DNA of 64,000 bases from Bacteroidota bacterium (GTDB lineage Bacteria > Bacteroidota > Bacteroidia > Chitinophagales > JADIYW01): assembly GCA_963169645.1 (NCBI GenBank), contig CAUJCO010000012.1, forward strand, positions 124,001 through 188,000, read 5' to 3'. This document shows, in pieces, positions 18,841-30,819 of this stretch. Position numbers and translations under genes: made by a program. The notes under the pieces are model-generated. The model was not told where the DNA came from and made no database searches. It saw only the letters and a list, made by a program, of their open reading frames with translations. How positions within the stretch are numbered: the first letter of the stretch is position 1; each line of letters begins with the position of its first letter.

Positions 18841-19362
18841 ATGACTAAGACTGAAAAACAAGCAACCATTGATACTTTAGCACAGAAATTCTCTGATTCT
18901 AACTTTTTCTATTTTACAGATGCATCTGGTTTAACAGTAGAAAAAATTAATAAATTAAGAAGAACTTGCTTCGAAAAAGGAATCAATCTTCAAGTTGCAA
19001 AAAACACTTTGATCAAAAAAGCATTAGTTGCTGGTGGTAAATTTTCTGAAGACTTAGATCCGGTTTTACACGGACCTACAGCTATCATGTTTACAGAAAC
19101 TGGTAACTTACCCGCAAAAGTAATTAAACAATTCCGTTCAGAAGGTAATACAAAACCACTTTTAAAAGCGGCTTATATCGACTCTGCTGTATACGTTGGC
19201 GAAAATCAATTAGAAGCATTAATCAACGTAAAATCAAGAGAAGAATTAATCGGCGATATCGTTGGTTTATTACAATCACCTGCTAAAAATGTTATCTCTG
19301 CTCTTAAATCAAGTGGCGGTAAATTAGCCGGAATCGTTAAAACATTACAAGAAAAAAATTAA
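18841..19362 (+). CDS. rplJ: 50S ribosomal protein L10
   Basis: A 173-residue L10 that anchors L7/L12 dimers to the ribosome. The N-terminal domain has 'FFYFTDASGLTVEKINKLRR' and 'VAKNTLIKKAL'. The C-terminal helix, where L12 dimers bind, is at about 140-173. It is separated from rplA by only 24 bases, so there is no long L10 leader of the enterobacterial kind. Confidence 0.96.
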   Translation: MTKTEKQATIDTLAQKFSDSNFFYFTDASGLTVEKINKLRRTCFEKGINLQVAKNTLIKKALVAGGKFSEDLDPVLHGPTAIMFTETGNLPAKVIKQFRSEGNTKPLLKAAYIDSAVYVGENQLEALINVKSREELIGDIVGLLQSPAKNVISALKSSGGKLAGIVKTLQEKN

Positions 19363-19389
19363 TTAAATAACATTTTAAATTTTTAAACA

Positions 19390-19767
19390 ATGGCTGATAT
19401 TAAAGCATTCGCAGAGCAATTAGTAAACTTAACAGTGAAAGAAGTAAACGAACTTGCTGAAATCTTAAAATCTGAATACGGAATCGAACCGGCTGCTGCT
19501 GCTGTTGCAGTTGCTGCTGCTCCAGGCGCTGGTGGTGGTGCTGCTGTAGAAGAGAAAACATCTTTTGATGTAATCTTGAAAGACGGTGGTGCACAAAAAT
19601 TAGGTGTCGTTAAAGTAGTAAAAGAAATTACGGGTCTTGGCTTAAAAGAAGCTAAAGATTTAGTAGATGGTGCTCCAAAACCAATCAAAGAAGGTGTTTC
19701 TAAAGATGAAGCTGAGTCTATCAAAGCTAAATTAGAAGAAGCTGGCGCATCTATTGAATTGAAGTAA
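19390..19767 (+). CDS. rplL: 50S ribosomal protein L7/L12
   Basis: A 125-residue stalk protein. The N-terminal dimerisation domain is followed by an Ala/Gly-rich hinge (about 36-55) and the C-terminal factor-binding domain, with '[13 protein letters not shown]' and '[20 protein letters not shown]'. Codon use is strongly biased, as expected of an abundant protein. Confidence 0.97.
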   Translation: MADIKAFAEQLVNLTVKEVNELAEILKSEYGIEPAAAAVAVAAAPGAGGGAAVEEKTSFDVILKDGGAQKLGVVKVVKEITGLGLKEAKDLVDGAPKPIKEGVSKDEAESIKAKLEEAGASIELK

Positions 19768-19788
19768 TTCACTCAGAATCAAATCATT

Positions 19789-19829
19789 AAAGTGTCCGGT
19801 GGTTTTTAAAAATTACCGTGACACTTTTT
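19789..19829 (+). terminator. Attenuator-like hairpin between rplL and rpoB
   Basis: AAAGTGTC-CGGT (19789-19800) pairs with ACCGTGACACTTT (19815-19827), leaving one bulged A, followed by a short T run. Its position matches the partial terminator that lowers rpoBC relative to ribosomal protein synthesis in other bacteria. Confidence 0.6.
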
Positions 19830-19858
19830 ACTGTTTTTATAAATTTTAATAAGATTGC

Positions 19859-22800
19859 ATGTCTAAAAAAACAGCTACAATTGCTCCATTAACTGAAGGC
19901 AGAATTAATTTCAGTAAGATTAGTCATCCATATGACTACCCCAATTTGTTGGATATTCAGGTGAAATCTTTCCAAGAATTCCTTCAATTAGAAACTACTC
20001 CAGATAAACGTTCGAAAGAAGGTTTGTATAAAGTTTTTTCTGAAAATTTCCCAATTACGGATGCAAGAAGCATATTCTTGTTGGAGTTTTTGGATTACTA
20101 TGTTGATCCACCTCGTTACAATATCGATGAATGTATTGAAAGAGGTTTAACATATAGTGTACCGTTGAAAGCGAAATTGCGCTTGTCTTGTAACGACGAA
20201 GAACATATAGATTTTCAAACAATTGTTCAAGATGTATTCTTGGGCAATATTCCGTATATGACGGATAAAGGTACATTTATCATTAACGGAGCGGAACGTG
20301 TTGTCGTTTCTCAATTACACCGTTCGCCGGGCGTATTCTTCGGAATGAGCTACCACCCTAATGGAACTAAAATATTCTCTGCAAGAGTAATACCATTTAA
20401 AGGTGCATGGATGGAGTTTGCAACGGATATCAATAACGTGATGTACGCATACATCGACCGTAAGAAAAAATTCCCGGTTACTACTTTATTACGTGCGATC
20501 GGTTTTGATTCAGATAAAGACATCTTAAAATTGTTTGGCTTATCTGACGAAATTGAAGTAAACAAAAAATCGCTGGAGAAAAATATCGGCCGTCGCTTAG
20601 CAGCTCGTGTTTTAAAATCATGGATGGAAGATTTCGTAGATGAAGATACCGGTGAGGTAGTTTCTATCGAACGGAACGAAGTAATTTTAGAACGCGATAC
20701 GTACTTAGATGAAGATAATATCCAATTGATTTTAGAAACCGGATTAAAAACCATCATCTTACAAAAAGAAGATACAGAACAAGATTATTCTATCATCTTT
20801 AATACGCTTCAAAAAGATACATCTAACTCAGAAATTGAAGCGTTAAAACATATCTATCGCCAATTACGTGGTACGGATCCACCGGATGATGATACAGCTC
20901 GTGGCATTATCGAGAAATTATTCTTCTCTGATAAACGGTACGATTTAGGTTTCGTAGGTAGATATAAAATCAATAAAAAATTAGGATTAGATATCGATCC
21001 AAAAAATATAGTATTAACGAAAGAAGACATCGTTTCTATTGTAAAATATTTGATTCGTTTAGTAAATCAAAAAGCAGAGATTGATGATATCGATCACTTG
21101 AGCAACCGTCGTGTACGTACAGTAGGTGAGCAATTATTTGCTCAGTTTGGTGTAGGTTTAGCACGTATGGCACGTACAATCCGTGAACGTATGAATGTAC
21201 GTGATAACGAGGTATTCACACCTATTGACTTGATTAACGCACGAACACTTTCGTCTGTAATCAATTCTTTCTTCGGTACATCTCAATTATCTCAATTCTT
21301 AGACCAAACTAACCCACTATCAGAAATTACACATAAACGTCGTATTTCTGCATTAGGACCTGGTGGTCTTTCTCGTGAAAGAGCCGGTTTCGAGGTGCGT
21401 GACGTTCACTACTCACACTATGGTCGTTTATGTACAATCGAAACACCGGAAGGACCAAATATCGGTTTGATTTCTACCCTTTGCGTACATGCTAAAGTGA
21501 ATGAAATGGGCTTTATCGAAACGCCGTATCGAAAAGTGAATAAAGGTAAAGTAGATAATAAAGTAGAGTTCTTAACAGCAGAAGAAGAAGATGAAAGAAC
21601 CATCGCACAATCCAATGTTGGATTGGATGATAAAGGTGCTTTTGTCGATAAAAAAATCAAATGCCGTTTCCAAGGTGATTTCCCAATTTTAGATGCAGAA
21701 CAAGATGAAATCTCCGACATCCAAAATATGGACGTAGCACCTAACCAAATCGTAGGTGTATCCGCTTCATTAATCCCTTTCTTGGAAAATGATGACGCTA
21801 ACCGTGCATTGATGGGCTCTAACATGCAACGTCAAGCTGTTCCGTTAATGCGTTGTGAAGCTCCAATAGTAGGAACCGGCATCGAAGCAAGAGTCGCATC
21901 CGATTCGAATGTATTAATTAATGCAGAACGTTCCGGTATTGTTGAATATGTAGATGCCAATGAAATTCGTATTCGTTTTGACAGAACCGAAAATGAAAAA
22001 TTAGTAAGTTTTGAAGACGATGTGAAAGTGTATAAATTAACTAAATACGCACGTACGAACCAAGCAACTTGTATCAACTTACGTCCAATTGTACGTAGAG
22101 GTGAAAAAGTAGTAAAAGGTCAAATCTTATGCGAAGGTTATGCTACACAAAACGGCGAATTAGCATTAGGTAAAAACTTGTTAGTTGCTTTCATGCCTTG
22201 GAAAGGGTTCAACTTCGAGGATGCGATCGTTATCAACGAAAAAGTAGTACGCGAAGATATCTTTACATCTATCCATATCGAAGAATATGAAATGGATGTG
22301 CGTGATACAAAATTAGGAGAAGAAGAATTAACGAATGATATTCCAAACGTTAGTGAAGATGCAACACGTAATTTAGATGAAAACGGTATTATTCGAATTG
22401 GTGCTAAAATTAAAGAAGGTGATATCTTAATTGGTAAAATTACACCAAAAGGTGAAACCGATCCAACACCGGAAGAAAAATTATTACGCGCTATCTTTGG
22501 TGATAAAGCCGGTGACGTAAAAGATGCATCCTACAAAGCACCACCATCAACAGAAGGTGTGGTTGTTACTACTAAATTATTCCAAAAAGCGAAAAAAGAT
22601 AAAAACTCGAAAGTTAGAGAGAAAGCTGAGTTGGAAAAAGCAGAGAAAGTACACTTACAAAACTTGGAAGAAATCAAGAAAACGTTGGTGGCTAAATTGA
22701 TGCAGTTAGTTGGAGGCAAAACTACTTCCGGAATCAAAAATATTTTCGGCGAAGAAGCCGTTCCTAAAGGAACTAAATTCTCTGAAAAATTATTAGGAGG

Positions 22801-23692
22801 TTTAAATTACCAAAATTTAGATGCTTCTGATTGGACAAAAGAAGAAGAAACCAATGAGTTAATTAAACGATTAATTCACAACTTCAATATCAAATTCAAC
22901 GAAGAAAAAGGACGTTTCTTGCGCGATAAATATGCGATTACAGTAGGTGATGAGTTACCATCTGGCGTATTGAAATTGGCAAAAGTGTACATCGCTCAAA
23001 AACGTAAATTAAGAGTAGGTGATAAAATGGCAGGTCGTCATGGTAACAAAGGTATCGTGGCAAAAATTGTTCGCCAAGAAGATATGCCGTTCTTAGAAGA
23101 TGGAACACCGGTGGATGTTGTATTAAATCCATTAGGCGTACCTTCACGTATGAATATTGGACAGATTTATGAAACGGTATTAGGATGGGCTGGTAAAGAA
23201 TTAGGTTTGAAATTCGCAACGCCAATCTTTGATGGTGCTAATGTAGATGAGATTGAACATTATATTGAAGAAGCCGGATTACCACGCTTAGGTAGTACTT
23301 ACTTATACGATGGTGAAACGGGTCAACGTTTCGATCAAAAAACAACCGTTGGTGTTATCTATATCATCAAATTATCACACATGGTGGATGATAAAATGCA
23401 TGCACGTTCTATCGGACCGTACTCACTCATTACACAACAACCATTAGGTGGTAAAGCACAATTTGGTGGTCAGCGTTTAGGTGAGATGGAGGTTTGGGCT
23501 TTAGAAGCTTATGGTGCATCTAATATCTTACAAGAGTTGTTAACCGTGAAATCAGATGATATCCAAGGAAGAGCAAAAGCGTATGAAGCCATCGTAAAAG
23601 GTGATAACTTACCGGAACCTGGTATTCCAGAATCTTTCAATGTATTGGTTCACGAGTTACGTGGTCTTGCCTTAGATTTAGATTTTGAATAA
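19859..23692 (+). CDS. rpoB: DNA-directed RNA polymerase subunit beta
   Basis: A 1277-residue beta subunit. The rifampicin region reads '[19 protein letters not shown]', '[15 protein letters not shown]'. The residues equivalent to E. coli D516, H526 and S531 are wild type, so sensitivity is expected. Later landmarks include '[17 protein letters not shown]', '[14 protein letters not shown]', '[14 protein letters not shown]' and the C-terminal '[26 protein letters not shown]'-type region (split here for length). It is 45 bases before rpoC, in one operon. Confidence 0.98.
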   Translation: MSKKTATIAPLTEGRINFSKISHPYDYPNLLDIQVKSFQEFLQLETTPDKRSKEGLYKVFSENFPITDARSIFLLEFLDYYVDPPRYNIDECIERGLTYSVPLKAKLRLSCNDEEHIDFQTIVQDVFLGNIPYMTDKGTFIINGAERVVVSQLHRSPGVFFGMSYHPNGTKIFSARVIPFKGAWMEFATDINNVMYAYIDRKKKFPVTTLLRAIGFDSDKDILKLFGLSDEIEVNKKSLEKNIGRRLAARVLKSWMEDFVDEDTGEVVSIERNEVILERDTYLDEDNIQLILETGLKTIILQKEDTEQDYSIIFNTLQKDTSNSEIEALKHIYRQLRGTDPPDDDTARGIIEKLFFSDKRYDLGFVGRYKINKKLGLDIDPKNIVLTKEDIVSIVKYLIRLVNQKAEIDDIDHLSNRRVRTVGEQLFAQFGVGLARMARTIRERMNVRDNEVFTPIDLINARTLSSVINSFFGTSQLSQFLDQTNPLSEITHKRRISALGPGGLSRERAGFEVRDVHYSHYGRLCTIETPEGPNIGLISTLCVHAKVNEMGFIETPYRKVNKGKVDNKVEFLTAEEEDERTIAQSNVGLDDKGAFVDKKIKCRFQGDFPILDAEQDEISDIQNMDVAPNQIVGVSASLIPFLENDDANRALMGSNMQRQAVPLMRCEAPIVGTGIEARVASDSNVLINAERSGIVEYVDANEIRIRFDRTENEKLVSFEDDVKVYKLTKYARTNQATCINLRPIVRRGEKVVKGQILCEGYATQNGELALGKNLLVAFMPWKGFNFEDAIVINEKVVREDIFTSIHIEEYEMDVRDTKLGEEELTNDIPNVSEDATRNLDENGIIRIGAKIKEGDILIGKITPKGETDPTPEEKLLRAIFGDKAGDVKDASYKAPPSTEGVVVTTKLFQKAKKDKNSKVREKAELEKAEKVHLQNLEEIKKTLVAKLMQLVGGKTTSGIKNIFGEEAVPKGTKFSEKLLGGLNYQNLDASDWTKEEETNELIKRLIHNFNIKFNEEKGRFLRDKYAITVGDELPSGVLKLAKVYIAQKRKLRVGDKMAGRHGNKGIVAKIVRQEDMPFLEDGTPVDVVLNPLGVPSRMNIGQIYETVLGWAGKELGLKFATPIFDGANVDEIEHYIEEAGLPRLGSTYLYDGETGQRFDQKTTVGVIYIIKLSHMVDDKMHARSIGPYSLITQQPLGGKAQFGGQRLGEMEVWALEAYGASNILQELLTVKSDDIQGRAKAYEAIVKGDNLPEPGIPESFNVLVHELRGLALDLDFE

Positions 23693-23737
23693 TCAGTATT
23701 TGTAAAAAGATTTTTTAGCATTAAAAAATAAATTAAT

Positions 23738-26700
23738 ATGCCTTTAAAGAAGGAGAACAAAATCAACACCGAGTTTAAAACGATAACGCTAAAACTCGCT
23801 TCACCAGAATCTATTTTAAGTCGTTCTAAAGGGGAAGTAAAAAAACCGGAAACCATCAACTACAGAACCTACAAACCGGAAATGGATGGTTTGTTCTGCG
23901 AGCGTATTTTCGGACCAACAAAAGACTATGAATGTTTTTGCGGAAAGTATAAGCGTATTCGTTATAAAGGCATTACTTGCGATCGTTGCGGTGTTGAGGT
24001 AACGGAGAAGAAAGTTCGACGTGAACGCATGGGACACATTAAATTGGTGGTGCCTGTAGTACATATTTGGTATTTTAAATCTTTGCCTAATAAAACAGGT
24101 TACATGTTAGGTTTATCTTCCAAAAATGTAGAATCTATCGTTTATTATGAGCGTTTTGTCGTTATACAAGCGGGTGTTACAGAAGAGGGTGTTGCGGTAA
24201 ATGGTGAAAATAAAACAACTAAATATTTAGACCTTTTAACCGAAGAAGAGTATTTAGATATTTTGGATGCATTACCGAAAGAAAATCAATTACTTTCTGA
24301 TGATGATCCAAATAAATTCATCGCTAAAATGGGTGGTGAAGCAGTTCGTGATTTATTAGCACGTATTGATTTGAAAAAATTATCCGGTGAATTACGTCAT
24401 AAAGCTTCACACGAAACATCCCAACAACGTAAATCAGAAGCCTTAAAACGCTTAAGCGTTGTAGAAGCATTCCGCGAAGCAAATGAACATGTAGAAAACA
24501 GACCGGAATGGATGGTTGTTCAATTATTACCGGTAGTTCCACCGGAATTGCGTCCGTTAGTTCCATTAGATGGTGGTCGTTTCGCATCTGCCGATTTGAA
24601 CGATTTATATCGTCGTGTTATTATACGTAACAATCGTTTAAAAAGATTAATCGAAATCAAAGCTCCGGAAGTAATCTTGCGTAACGAAAAACGTATGTTA
24701 CAAGAAGCAGTTGACTCCTTATTTGATAACTCGCGTAAATCAAATGCTGTAAAAGCAGAAGGTGGTCGTGCATTGAAATCATTATCCGATGCTTTAAAAG
24801 GTAAACAAGGTCGTTTCCGTCAAAACTTATTAGGTAAACGTGTGGATTATTCCGGTCGTTCCGTAATTGTGGTAGGCCCTGAATTAAAATTACACGAATG
24901 CGGTTTACCTAAAGATATGGCTGCCGAGTTATTTAAACCGTTTATCATACGTAAACTGTTAGAGCGCGGTATCGTTAAAACGGTAAAATCTGCAAAGAAA
25001 TTAGTAGATAAAAAAGAAGCCGTAATTTGGGATATTTTAGAAAACGTAATGAAAGGTCATCCGGTATTGTTAAACCGTGCCCCAACATTACATCGCTTGT
25101 CTATCCAAGCTTTCCAACCTAAATTAATCGAAGGAAAAGCGATTCAATTACATCCATTAGTGTGTACTTCATTCAACGCCGACTTTGACGGTGACCAAAT
25201 GGCAGTTCACGTTCCATTAAGTAATGCGGCTGTATTAGAAGCACAAATTTTAATGCTTTCTTCGCATAATATTTTGAATCCACAAAATGGTACACCAATC
25301 ACTATTCCATCTCAAGACATGGTATTAGGTTTGTACTATTTATCTAAAGGAAAAAAATCAATTGGTGATGATAAAGTAAAAGGTGAAGGAAAAGTTTTCT
25401 ATTCTGCCGAAGAAGCTATCATTGCTTTAAATGAAGGTCAAGCAGATTTACATGCTAATGTAAAATGTCGTGTTCGCGTAAAAGAAGGCAACGAGTTCAA
25501 ATATAAAATAATTGATACTACAGTAGGTCGATTGATTTTCAACGAAGTTGTTCCGGCTGAATGTGGTTATGTAAATGAATTATTGACTAAGAAAAATTTG
25601 AAAAACGTAATTGGAGAAGTATTGGTACGTACTAATATACCAACTACTGTAAAATTCTTGGATGATATCAAAGAAATTGGCTATCGTCAAGCTTTTAAAG
25701 GTGGTTTATCGTTCAATATTGATGACTTAATTATTCCGGAAGTAAAACAAAAATTGTTGACATCTGCTGCGGAAGAAGTAGAAGAAGTATGGCAAAACTT
25801 CAACATGGGTTTAATCACCAACAACGAACGTTATAACCACATCATCGATATTTGGACAAACGTGGATACACGTATTACAGAAACGTTGATGAAAGAAATT
25901 TCTACCCACAAACAAGGTTTCAACTCTGTATATATGATGTTGGATTCAGGTGCGCGTGGTTCTAAACAACAAATTAAACAGTTAGGTGGTATTCGTGGAT
26001 TGATGGCTAAACCTCGTAAATCTGGTTCTACCGGTGGCGAGATTATTGAAAACCCAATCTTATCTAACTTTAAAGATGGTTTGAACGTATTAGAGTACTT
26101 TATCTCTACGCACGGTGCACGTAAAGGTTTAGCGGATACCGCGTTAAAAACGGCAGATGCTGGTTATCTAACACGTCGTTTAGTGGATGTAGCGCAAGAT
26201 GTCGTAATTAATGGTGTAGATTGTGGTACATTAAGAGGTTTAGAAGTTGCTGCGTTAAAACAAAACGAAGAAGTAATCGAATCATTATCAGATAGAATTG
26301 TTGGTCGTACGGCATTATTAGACATCGTTCATCCATTAACAGGCGAAGTAATTGTAAAAGAAGGAGAACTTATTTTTGAAGCACAAGCTGATATTATAAA
26401 TGCATCACCTTTAGAAAGCGTACAAATTCGTTCCGTATTAACTTGTGAAATGCCTCGTGGTGTTTGTGCAAAATGTTATGGTAGAAACTTGACCAATAAC
26501 CGTCCGGCACAATATGGAGATGCAGTAGGTATCGTTGCGGCACAATCAATTGGTGAGCCGGGTACACAGTTAACCTTGCGTACGTTCCACACGGGTGGTA
26601 CAGCAGCATCTGTGGTTTCTGAATCTCAAATGTTAGCGAAGTTCGACGGTAAATTGGAATTCGATTCCATCAAATCTGTAAAACAAGATACAGAAGATGG

Positions 26701-28057
26701 TGAAATGAAAACAGTAGTGATTGGTAGAACCGGTGAGATAAATATTATTGAGGAAGGTACAGAACGTGTATTGATGACAAACAATATTCCGTACGGTGCT
26801 ATCTTGAATGTGAAGAATGGACAAAAAGTGAAAAAAGATGAATTAATTTGCTCTTGGGATCCATTTAATAATGTAATTATCTCAGAATACAAAGGTGTTA
26901 TCAAATATGACAACATCATTGAAGGTATTACTTGTCGTGAAGAAGTTGAAGAACAAACAGGACACCGTGAGAAAGTAATCATCGAATCAAGAGATAAGAA
27001 AAAAGTACCGGCAATTTTAATCGTAGATGAAAAAGGAAAAGAATTATATTCTTATTCCATTCCGGTAGGTGCACACATCTCTGTTGATGATAACAAGACT
27101 GTAATTCCTGGAACAATCATCGTGAAAATTCCACGTATTTTAAGTAAGGTACGAGATATCACGGGTGGTTTACCACGTGTACAAGAATTATTTGAAGCAC
27201 GTAATCCATCAAATCCGGCTAAAGTTTCTGAAATTGACGGTCAAGCAGCATTTGGAAAAGTAAAACGTGGTAACAGAGAAGTTACAATTACATCTAAAGA
27301 TGGTACACAACGTAAATACTTAGTGCCTTTAACTAAACACATTTTAGTACAAGAAGGCGACTTTGTGAAAGCAGGTATGCCACTTTCTGATGGTGCAATT
27401 GCTCCGGTTGATATCTTAAAAATTAAAGGACCATCTGCATTACAAGCATATTTAGTAAATGAAATTCAAGAGGTTTACCGTTTACAAGGTGTACGTATCA
27501 ATGACAAACACATCGAAGTAATTGTAAAACAAATGATGAGTAATGTATTAATTAATGATGCTGGTGATACGAAATTCTTAGAAGGTGAAACTGTAAATAA
27601 ATTCGACTTCATCGAGCAAAATGATGCTGTTTTTGATAAAAAAGTAATTACAGAAGCCGGAGATTCGGAGCAATTAGTAGTCGGACAAATCGTTACAATG
27701 CGTCAAGTACGTGAAGAGAATTCATTCTTGAAACGCAACGATAGAAAAATTGTAGAATACCGCGATGCAATTCCTGCAACATCTTCACCAATGTTACAAG
27801 GTATCACAAGAGCATCTTTAGGTACACACAGCTGGATTTCTGCTGCATCATTCCAAGAAACAACGAAAGTGTTGAACCAAGCCGCTATCAACGGATCTAT
27901 TGACCCAATGAGAGGTTTAAAAGAAAATGTAATCGTTGGTCATAGAATTCCTGCAGGAACCGGTGTACGTGCATTCGAAAATATTTTAGTTAGCTCTAAA
28001 AAAGATCACGAACGTGTAATGGCAAAGAAAGCTATGATTGAAGCAGACGAAGAATAA
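23738..28057 (+). CDS. rpoC: DNA-directed RNA polymerase subunit beta'
   Basis: A 1439-residue beta' subunit. The zinc-binding element has 'CFCGKYKR' and 'CDRCGVEVT' (about 66-90). The catalytic magnesium loop is '[12 protein letters not shown]' (about 481-492). The trigger-loop region reads '[16 protein letters not shown]', and the second zinc site '[13 protein letters not shown]' is present. The C-terminus has the typical Bacteroidota '[15 protein letters not shown]' and '[17 protein letters not shown]' stretches. It is last in the operon, before a strong terminator. Confidence 0.98.
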   Translation: MPLKKENKINTEFKTITLKLASPESILSRSKGEVKKPETINYRTYKPEMDGLFCERIFGPTKDYECFCGKYKRIRYKGITCDRCGVEVTEKKVRRERMGHIKLVVPVVHIWYFKSLPNKTGYMLGLSSKNVESIVYYERFVVIQAGVTEEGVAVNGENKTTKYLDLLTEEEYLDILDALPKENQLLSDDDPNKFIAKMGGEAVRDLLARIDLKKLSGELRHKASHETSQQRKSEALKRLSVVEAFREANEHVENRPEWMVVQLLPVVPPELRPLVPLDGGRFASADLNDLYRRVIIRNNRLKRLIEIKAPEVILRNEKRMLQEAVDSLFDNSRKSNAVKAEGGRALKSLSDALKGKQGRFRQNLLGKRVDYSGRSVIVVGPELKLHECGLPKDMAAELFKPFIIRKLLERGIVKTVKSAKKLVDKKEAVIWDILENVMKGHPVLLNRAPTLHRLSIQAFQPKLIEGKAIQLHPLVCTSFNADFDGDQMAVHVPLSNAAVLEAQILMLSSHNILNPQNGTPITIPSQDMVLGLYYLSKGKKSIGDDKVKGEGKVFYSAEEAIIALNEGQADLHANVKCRVRVKEGNEFKYKIIDTTVGRLIFNEVVPAECGYVNELLTKKNLKNVIGEVLVRTNIPTTVKFLDDIKEIGYRQAFKGGLSFNIDDLIIPEVKQKLLTSAAEEVEEVWQNFNMGLITNNERYNHIIDIWTNVDTRITETLMKEISTHKQGFNSVYMMLDSGARGSKQQIKQLGGIRGLMAKPRKSGSTGGEIIENPILSNFKDGLNVLEYFISTHGARKGLADTALKTADAGYLTRRLVDVAQDVVINGVDCGTLRGLEVAALKQNEEVIESLSDRIVGRTALLDIVHPLTGEVIVKEGELIFEAQADIINASPLESVQIRSVLTCEMPRGVCAKCYGRNLTNNRPAQYGDAVGIVAAQSIGEPGTQLTLRTFHTGGTAASVVSESQMLAKFDGKLEFDSIKSVKQDTEDGEMKTVVIGRTGEINIIEEGTERVLMTNNIPYGAILNVKNGQKVKKDELICSWDPFNNVIISEYKGVIKYDNIIEGITCREEVEEQTGHREKVIIESRDKKKVPAILIVDEKGKELYSYSIPVGAHISVDDNKTVIPGTIIVKIPRILSKVRDITGGLPRVQELFEARNPSNPAKVSEIDGQAAFGKVKRGNREVTITSKDGTQRKYLVPLTKHILVQEGDFVKAGMPLSDGAIAPVDILKIKGPSALQAYLVNEIQEVYRLQGVRINDKHIEVIVKQMMSNVLINDAGDTKFLEGETVNKFDFIEQNDAVFDKKVITEAGDSEQLVVGQIVTMRQVREENSFLKRNDRKIVEYRDAIPATSSPMLQGITRASLGTHSWISAASFQETTKVLNQAAINGSIDPMRGLKENVIVGHRIPAGTGVRAFENILVSSKKDHERVMAKKAMIEADEE

Positions 28058-28080
28058 TTATTTTTGTTTCAATATTTTAT

Positions 28081-28113
28081 AGAGGCTGTCATTTGAGGCA
28101 GCCTCTTTTTTTT
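28081..28113 (+). terminator. Terminator of the rpoBC operon
   Basis: A perfect 8-bp stem, AGAGGCTG with CAGCCTCT, is followed by eight T. Confidence 0.9.
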
Positions 28114-28190
28114 GATATTGACGAGCAGTCTTATTTTAAATCCTTTGTAAAAGTTGTATATTCACAGTCTCATTTTTTTAAATTTATCGA

Positions 28191-28499
28191 ATGGAAAATA
28201 ATAATCAAAATCAAATTAATATAGAATTACCGGAAGATATTGCTGAAGGTGAATATTCTAATTTAGCTATTATCACGCATTCCAATCAAGAGTTTGTTAT
28301 TGATTTTGTACGTATGGCACCGGGTGTTCCAAAGGCAAAAGTAAAATCTAGAATTATTCTAACACCGCAACATGCTAAACGTATCCTATTTGCACTTACG
28401 GAAAATATCCGAAAATTTGAGCAAATGCACGGCGAAATAAAAGACACAGAGCAAGTTGCAATCCCGCTTAATTTTGGTAATCCAACAACACAAGCTTAG
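28191..28499 (+). CDS. DUF3467 domain protein
   Basis: This 102-residue protein matches the DUF3467 pattern, with 'INIELPEDIAEGEYSNLAIITHSNQEFVIDFV' as the N-terminal block and 'RIILTPQHAKRILFALTENIRKFE' in the second half. The family is small, widespread in Bacteroidota and often just downstream of rpoC. Its function is unknown. No signal peptide or membrane segment is seen, so it is likely cytoplasmic. Confidence 0.85.
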   Translation: MENNNQNQINIELPEDIAEGEYSNLAIITHSNQEFVIDFVRMAPGVPKAKVKSRIILTPQHAKRILFALTENIRKFEQMHGEIKDTEQVAIPLNFGNPTTQA

Positions 28500-28512
28500 T
28501 AATCTCCATATT

Positions 28513-28971
28513 ATGAAAACCATAGAAGAGGAAATTAAACAAAAAAAATTTCCGGACATTTTTATAAAAACAAATGTCAATTTACTTTTTACTTCCGGAT
28601 GGTTGCAGAATGTGCAAGCTCGTTTTTTAAAACCATTTGGGTTAACGCAGCAGCAATACAATGTATTGCACATTTTGAGAGGTCAATATCCAAAGTCTAT
28701 TAAATTGGTGCAAATTACAGAACGCATGATAGATAAAATGTCGAATGCATCGAGGTTAATAGATAAGTTGCAACAAAAAGAATTGGTTTCTCAAATTCAA
28801 AATCCTACAAATAAACGCGAAGTTAGTATCAGTATTACTGAAGATGGTTTGGAATTATTAAAAGAAATAGATGTTGAATTGGCGAAAACTGTTCCACCTA
28901 TTCAATATAAAAATGTAAGCGTAGAAGAGTTGGAACAACTCAACCTCATTCTCGATAAAATTAGAAGTTAG
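28513..28971 (+). CDS. MarR family transcriptional regulator
   Basis: A 152-residue winged-helix regulator. It contains 'FGLTQQQYNVLHILRGQYP' (first helices), 'ERMIDKMSNASRLIDKLQQKELVSQ' (recognition helix) and 'NKREVSISITEDG' (wing), the MarR order. The ATG at 28513 is used; an in-frame start 57 bases upstream lies inside the preceding gene. The stop overlaps the convergent phoH stop by 4 bases. No dedicated target gene is obvious nearby. Confidence 0.87.
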   Translation: MKTIEEEIKQKKFPDIFIKTNVNLLFTSGWLQNVQARFLKPFGLTQQQYNVLHILRGQYPKSIKLVQITERMIDKMSNASRLIDKLQQKELVSQIQNPTNKREVSISITEDGLELLKEIDVELAKTVPPIQYKNVSVEELEQLNLILDKIRS

Positions 28972-29942
28972 TTTTTATCTTTAAAATGCTGTTCTCTTTC
29001 TGCGTCTTTATCAAATGCTTTGATAATTTCTTTCACTAATCTATGACGCACCACATCATCAGCCGAAAGATGTATCATGCCAATTCCTTTTATACCATCT
29101 AAAATTTGCATGGTTTTGCGTAATCCGGATTGTTGGTTTTTTGGTAAATCAATTTGCGTCATATCTCCTGTAATAATGCATTGTGCAGAAGGTCCAATTC
29201 GCGTTAAAAACATCTTTAATTGGAGTGTGGTTGCATTTTGTGCTTCATCTAAAATCATAAATGCATTATCCAATGTTCGTCCGCGCATATACGCTAAAGG
29301 AGCAACCTCAATAATTCTATTTTGCATAAAATAGGCTAATTTATCCGCCGGAATCATATCGTCTAACGCATCGTACAATGGACGTAAATAAGGGTCAATT
29401 TTTTCTTTTAAATCGCCGGGCAAAAAACCCAAACTTTCTCCGGCTTCTACTGCTGGACGAGTTAAAATAATTTTCTTCACCGATTTGTTTTTCAATGCTC
29501 GAACCGCTAATGCAACAGCAGTATATGTTTTACCCGTTCCGGCTGGCCCCATCGCAAAAAGAATATCATTCTCTTCGGATAATTCCACCATTTTTTGTTG
29601 GTTTTCTGTGCGTGCTCGCACCAGCATTCCATTGTTTCCATACACTAAAACGTTATCTTGGAATTGTGGGAAATTGGTTTCATACGGATTGCGACCATGT
29701 AAAATTTCTTCTAGATGTTGGTCCGATATTTTTCCATATCGCTCTAAGTATTCTACCAATTGATGCACTTTATCACTAAAGATTTCTAAATCTTCTTGTG
29801 CTCCGGCAACGATAATTTTATTGCCTCTGGCGCTGATGTTCAAACGACTAAATTCTTTTTTTAGAATTTTGAGTTTGTTGTTGTTGAACCCGAAAAATTC
29901 TACCGGATCAACAGTTTCTAATTTTATTGTAAGTTCACTCAA
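28968..29942 (-). CDS. PhoH family protein (PhoH-like ATPase)
   Basis: A 324-residue protein with Walker A 'GPAGTGKT' (132-139), 'RPAVEAGESLGFLPGDLKEK' and Walker B 'FMILDEAQNAT'. The order and length match the chromosomal PhoH/YbeZ family, which is tied to RNA metabolism and ribosome maturation together with YbeY. The N-terminal 120 residues are KH-like. The protein is probably cytosolic. It is divergent from the SAM hydrolase gene. Confidence 0.93.
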   Translation of the reverse strand: MSELTIKLETVDPVEFFGFNNNKLKILKKEFSRLNISARGNKIIVAGAQEDLEIFSDKVHQLVEYLERYGKISDQHLEEILHGRNPYETNFPQFQDNVLVYGNNGMLVRARTENQQKMVELSEENDILFAMGPAGTGKTYTAVALAVRALKNKSVKKIILTRPAVEAGESLGFLPGDLKEKIDPYLRPLYDALDDMIPADKLAYFMQNRIIEVAPLAYMRGRTLDNAFMILDEAQNATTLQLKMFLTRIGPSAQCIITGDMTQIDLPKNQQSGLRKTMQILDGIKGIGMIHLSADDVVRHRLVKEIIKAFDKDAEREQHFKDKN

Positions 29943-30035
29943 TTATTTACTATTTTTGTTTTTTAATATATCGGATGATGTATACCATTATCCATCCTTT
30001 TTTTTATCAATATTGAAAATAATATAAATTTTTAA

Positions 30036-30803
30036 ATGGCGGTTATAACGTTATTAACAGATTTTGGTGATAAAGACTATTATGTGGGTTTATTTAAAGG
30101 CGATTTATATACGTCCAGCCCTTCAGCCAAAATTGTGGATATCTCACATGCTATTCCGCCATACGATATTGTAACGGCTGCATTTTTTCTTAAAAATGTA
30201 TATACTCATTTTCCTGTAGGCACTATTCATATTGCCCGTGTGTACGAACAAGGCTTAGGTAAACAAAAAATCATTGCTGCCAAATATCAAAATCACTATT
30301 TTATTGCACCTGACAATGGATTGTTGACGATGGTTTTTGACGATAAACCGGATTTGATAGTGGAAGTAGATATGAAGCAAGCAAAACTGAGCTCATTAGA
30401 AGATTATTATTGTCGCGTGGTAAAAGAAATTACATTTAACCATAATATTGGTGGTATTGGTGTTGCCACTTCTAAGTATGTAGAGAAAAAAGCGTTGATG
30501 CCCGTTATTCAAGAAGATAAAATTATAGGAAATGTTATCCATATTGATAATTTTGGAAATGTAATTACGAATATTAGAAAAGAGGAAGTGAAGCGATTTG
30601 GTGCCGATAAACAAATTCGTATTAATTATAGAAAAACAGATTTTATTGACCACATAGTCGAGAATTATACCGATGTTCCACAGTCGTATGGGTTGGCACG
30701 TTTTAATGCTTCCGGCTATTTAGAATTGTGTATTAATTGTGGTAACGCATCCGGTTTATTTGGATTGGCGAAAGGCGATCAAATTCAAATTTTATTTGTT
30801 TAA
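30036..30803 (+). CDS. SAM hydroxide adenosyltransferase family protein (DUF62)
   Basis: This 255-residue protein belongs to the chlorinase/fluorinase/SAM-hydroxide adenosyltransferase fold. It begins 'MAVITLLTDFGDKDYYVGLFKG', then shows 'DISHAIPPYDI', 'APDNGLL' and the C-terminal 'IDNFGNVITNI'. Members split S-adenosylmethionine with water to adenosine and methionine. The usual 'VVDPGVG' motif after 'GTIH' is replaced by 'ARVYEQGLG'. The active site may be altered, as in other Bacteroidota members from memory, so the reaction is inferred only at family level. The next gene starts 16 bases downstream. Confidence 0.82.
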   Translation: MAVITLLTDFGDKDYYVGLFKGDLYTSSPSAKIVDISHAIPPYDIVTAAFFLKNVYTHFPVGTIHIARVYEQGLGKQKIIAAKYQNHYFIAPDNGLLTMVFDDKPDLIVEVDMKQAKLSSLEDYYCRVVKEITFNHNIGGIGVATSKYVEKKALMPVIQEDKIIGNVIHIDNFGNVITNIRKEEVKRFGADKQIRINYRKTDFIDHIVENYTDVPQSYGLARFNASGYLELCINCGNASGLFGLAKGDQIQILFV

Positions 30804-30819
30804 TTTTTATTGTTATAGC

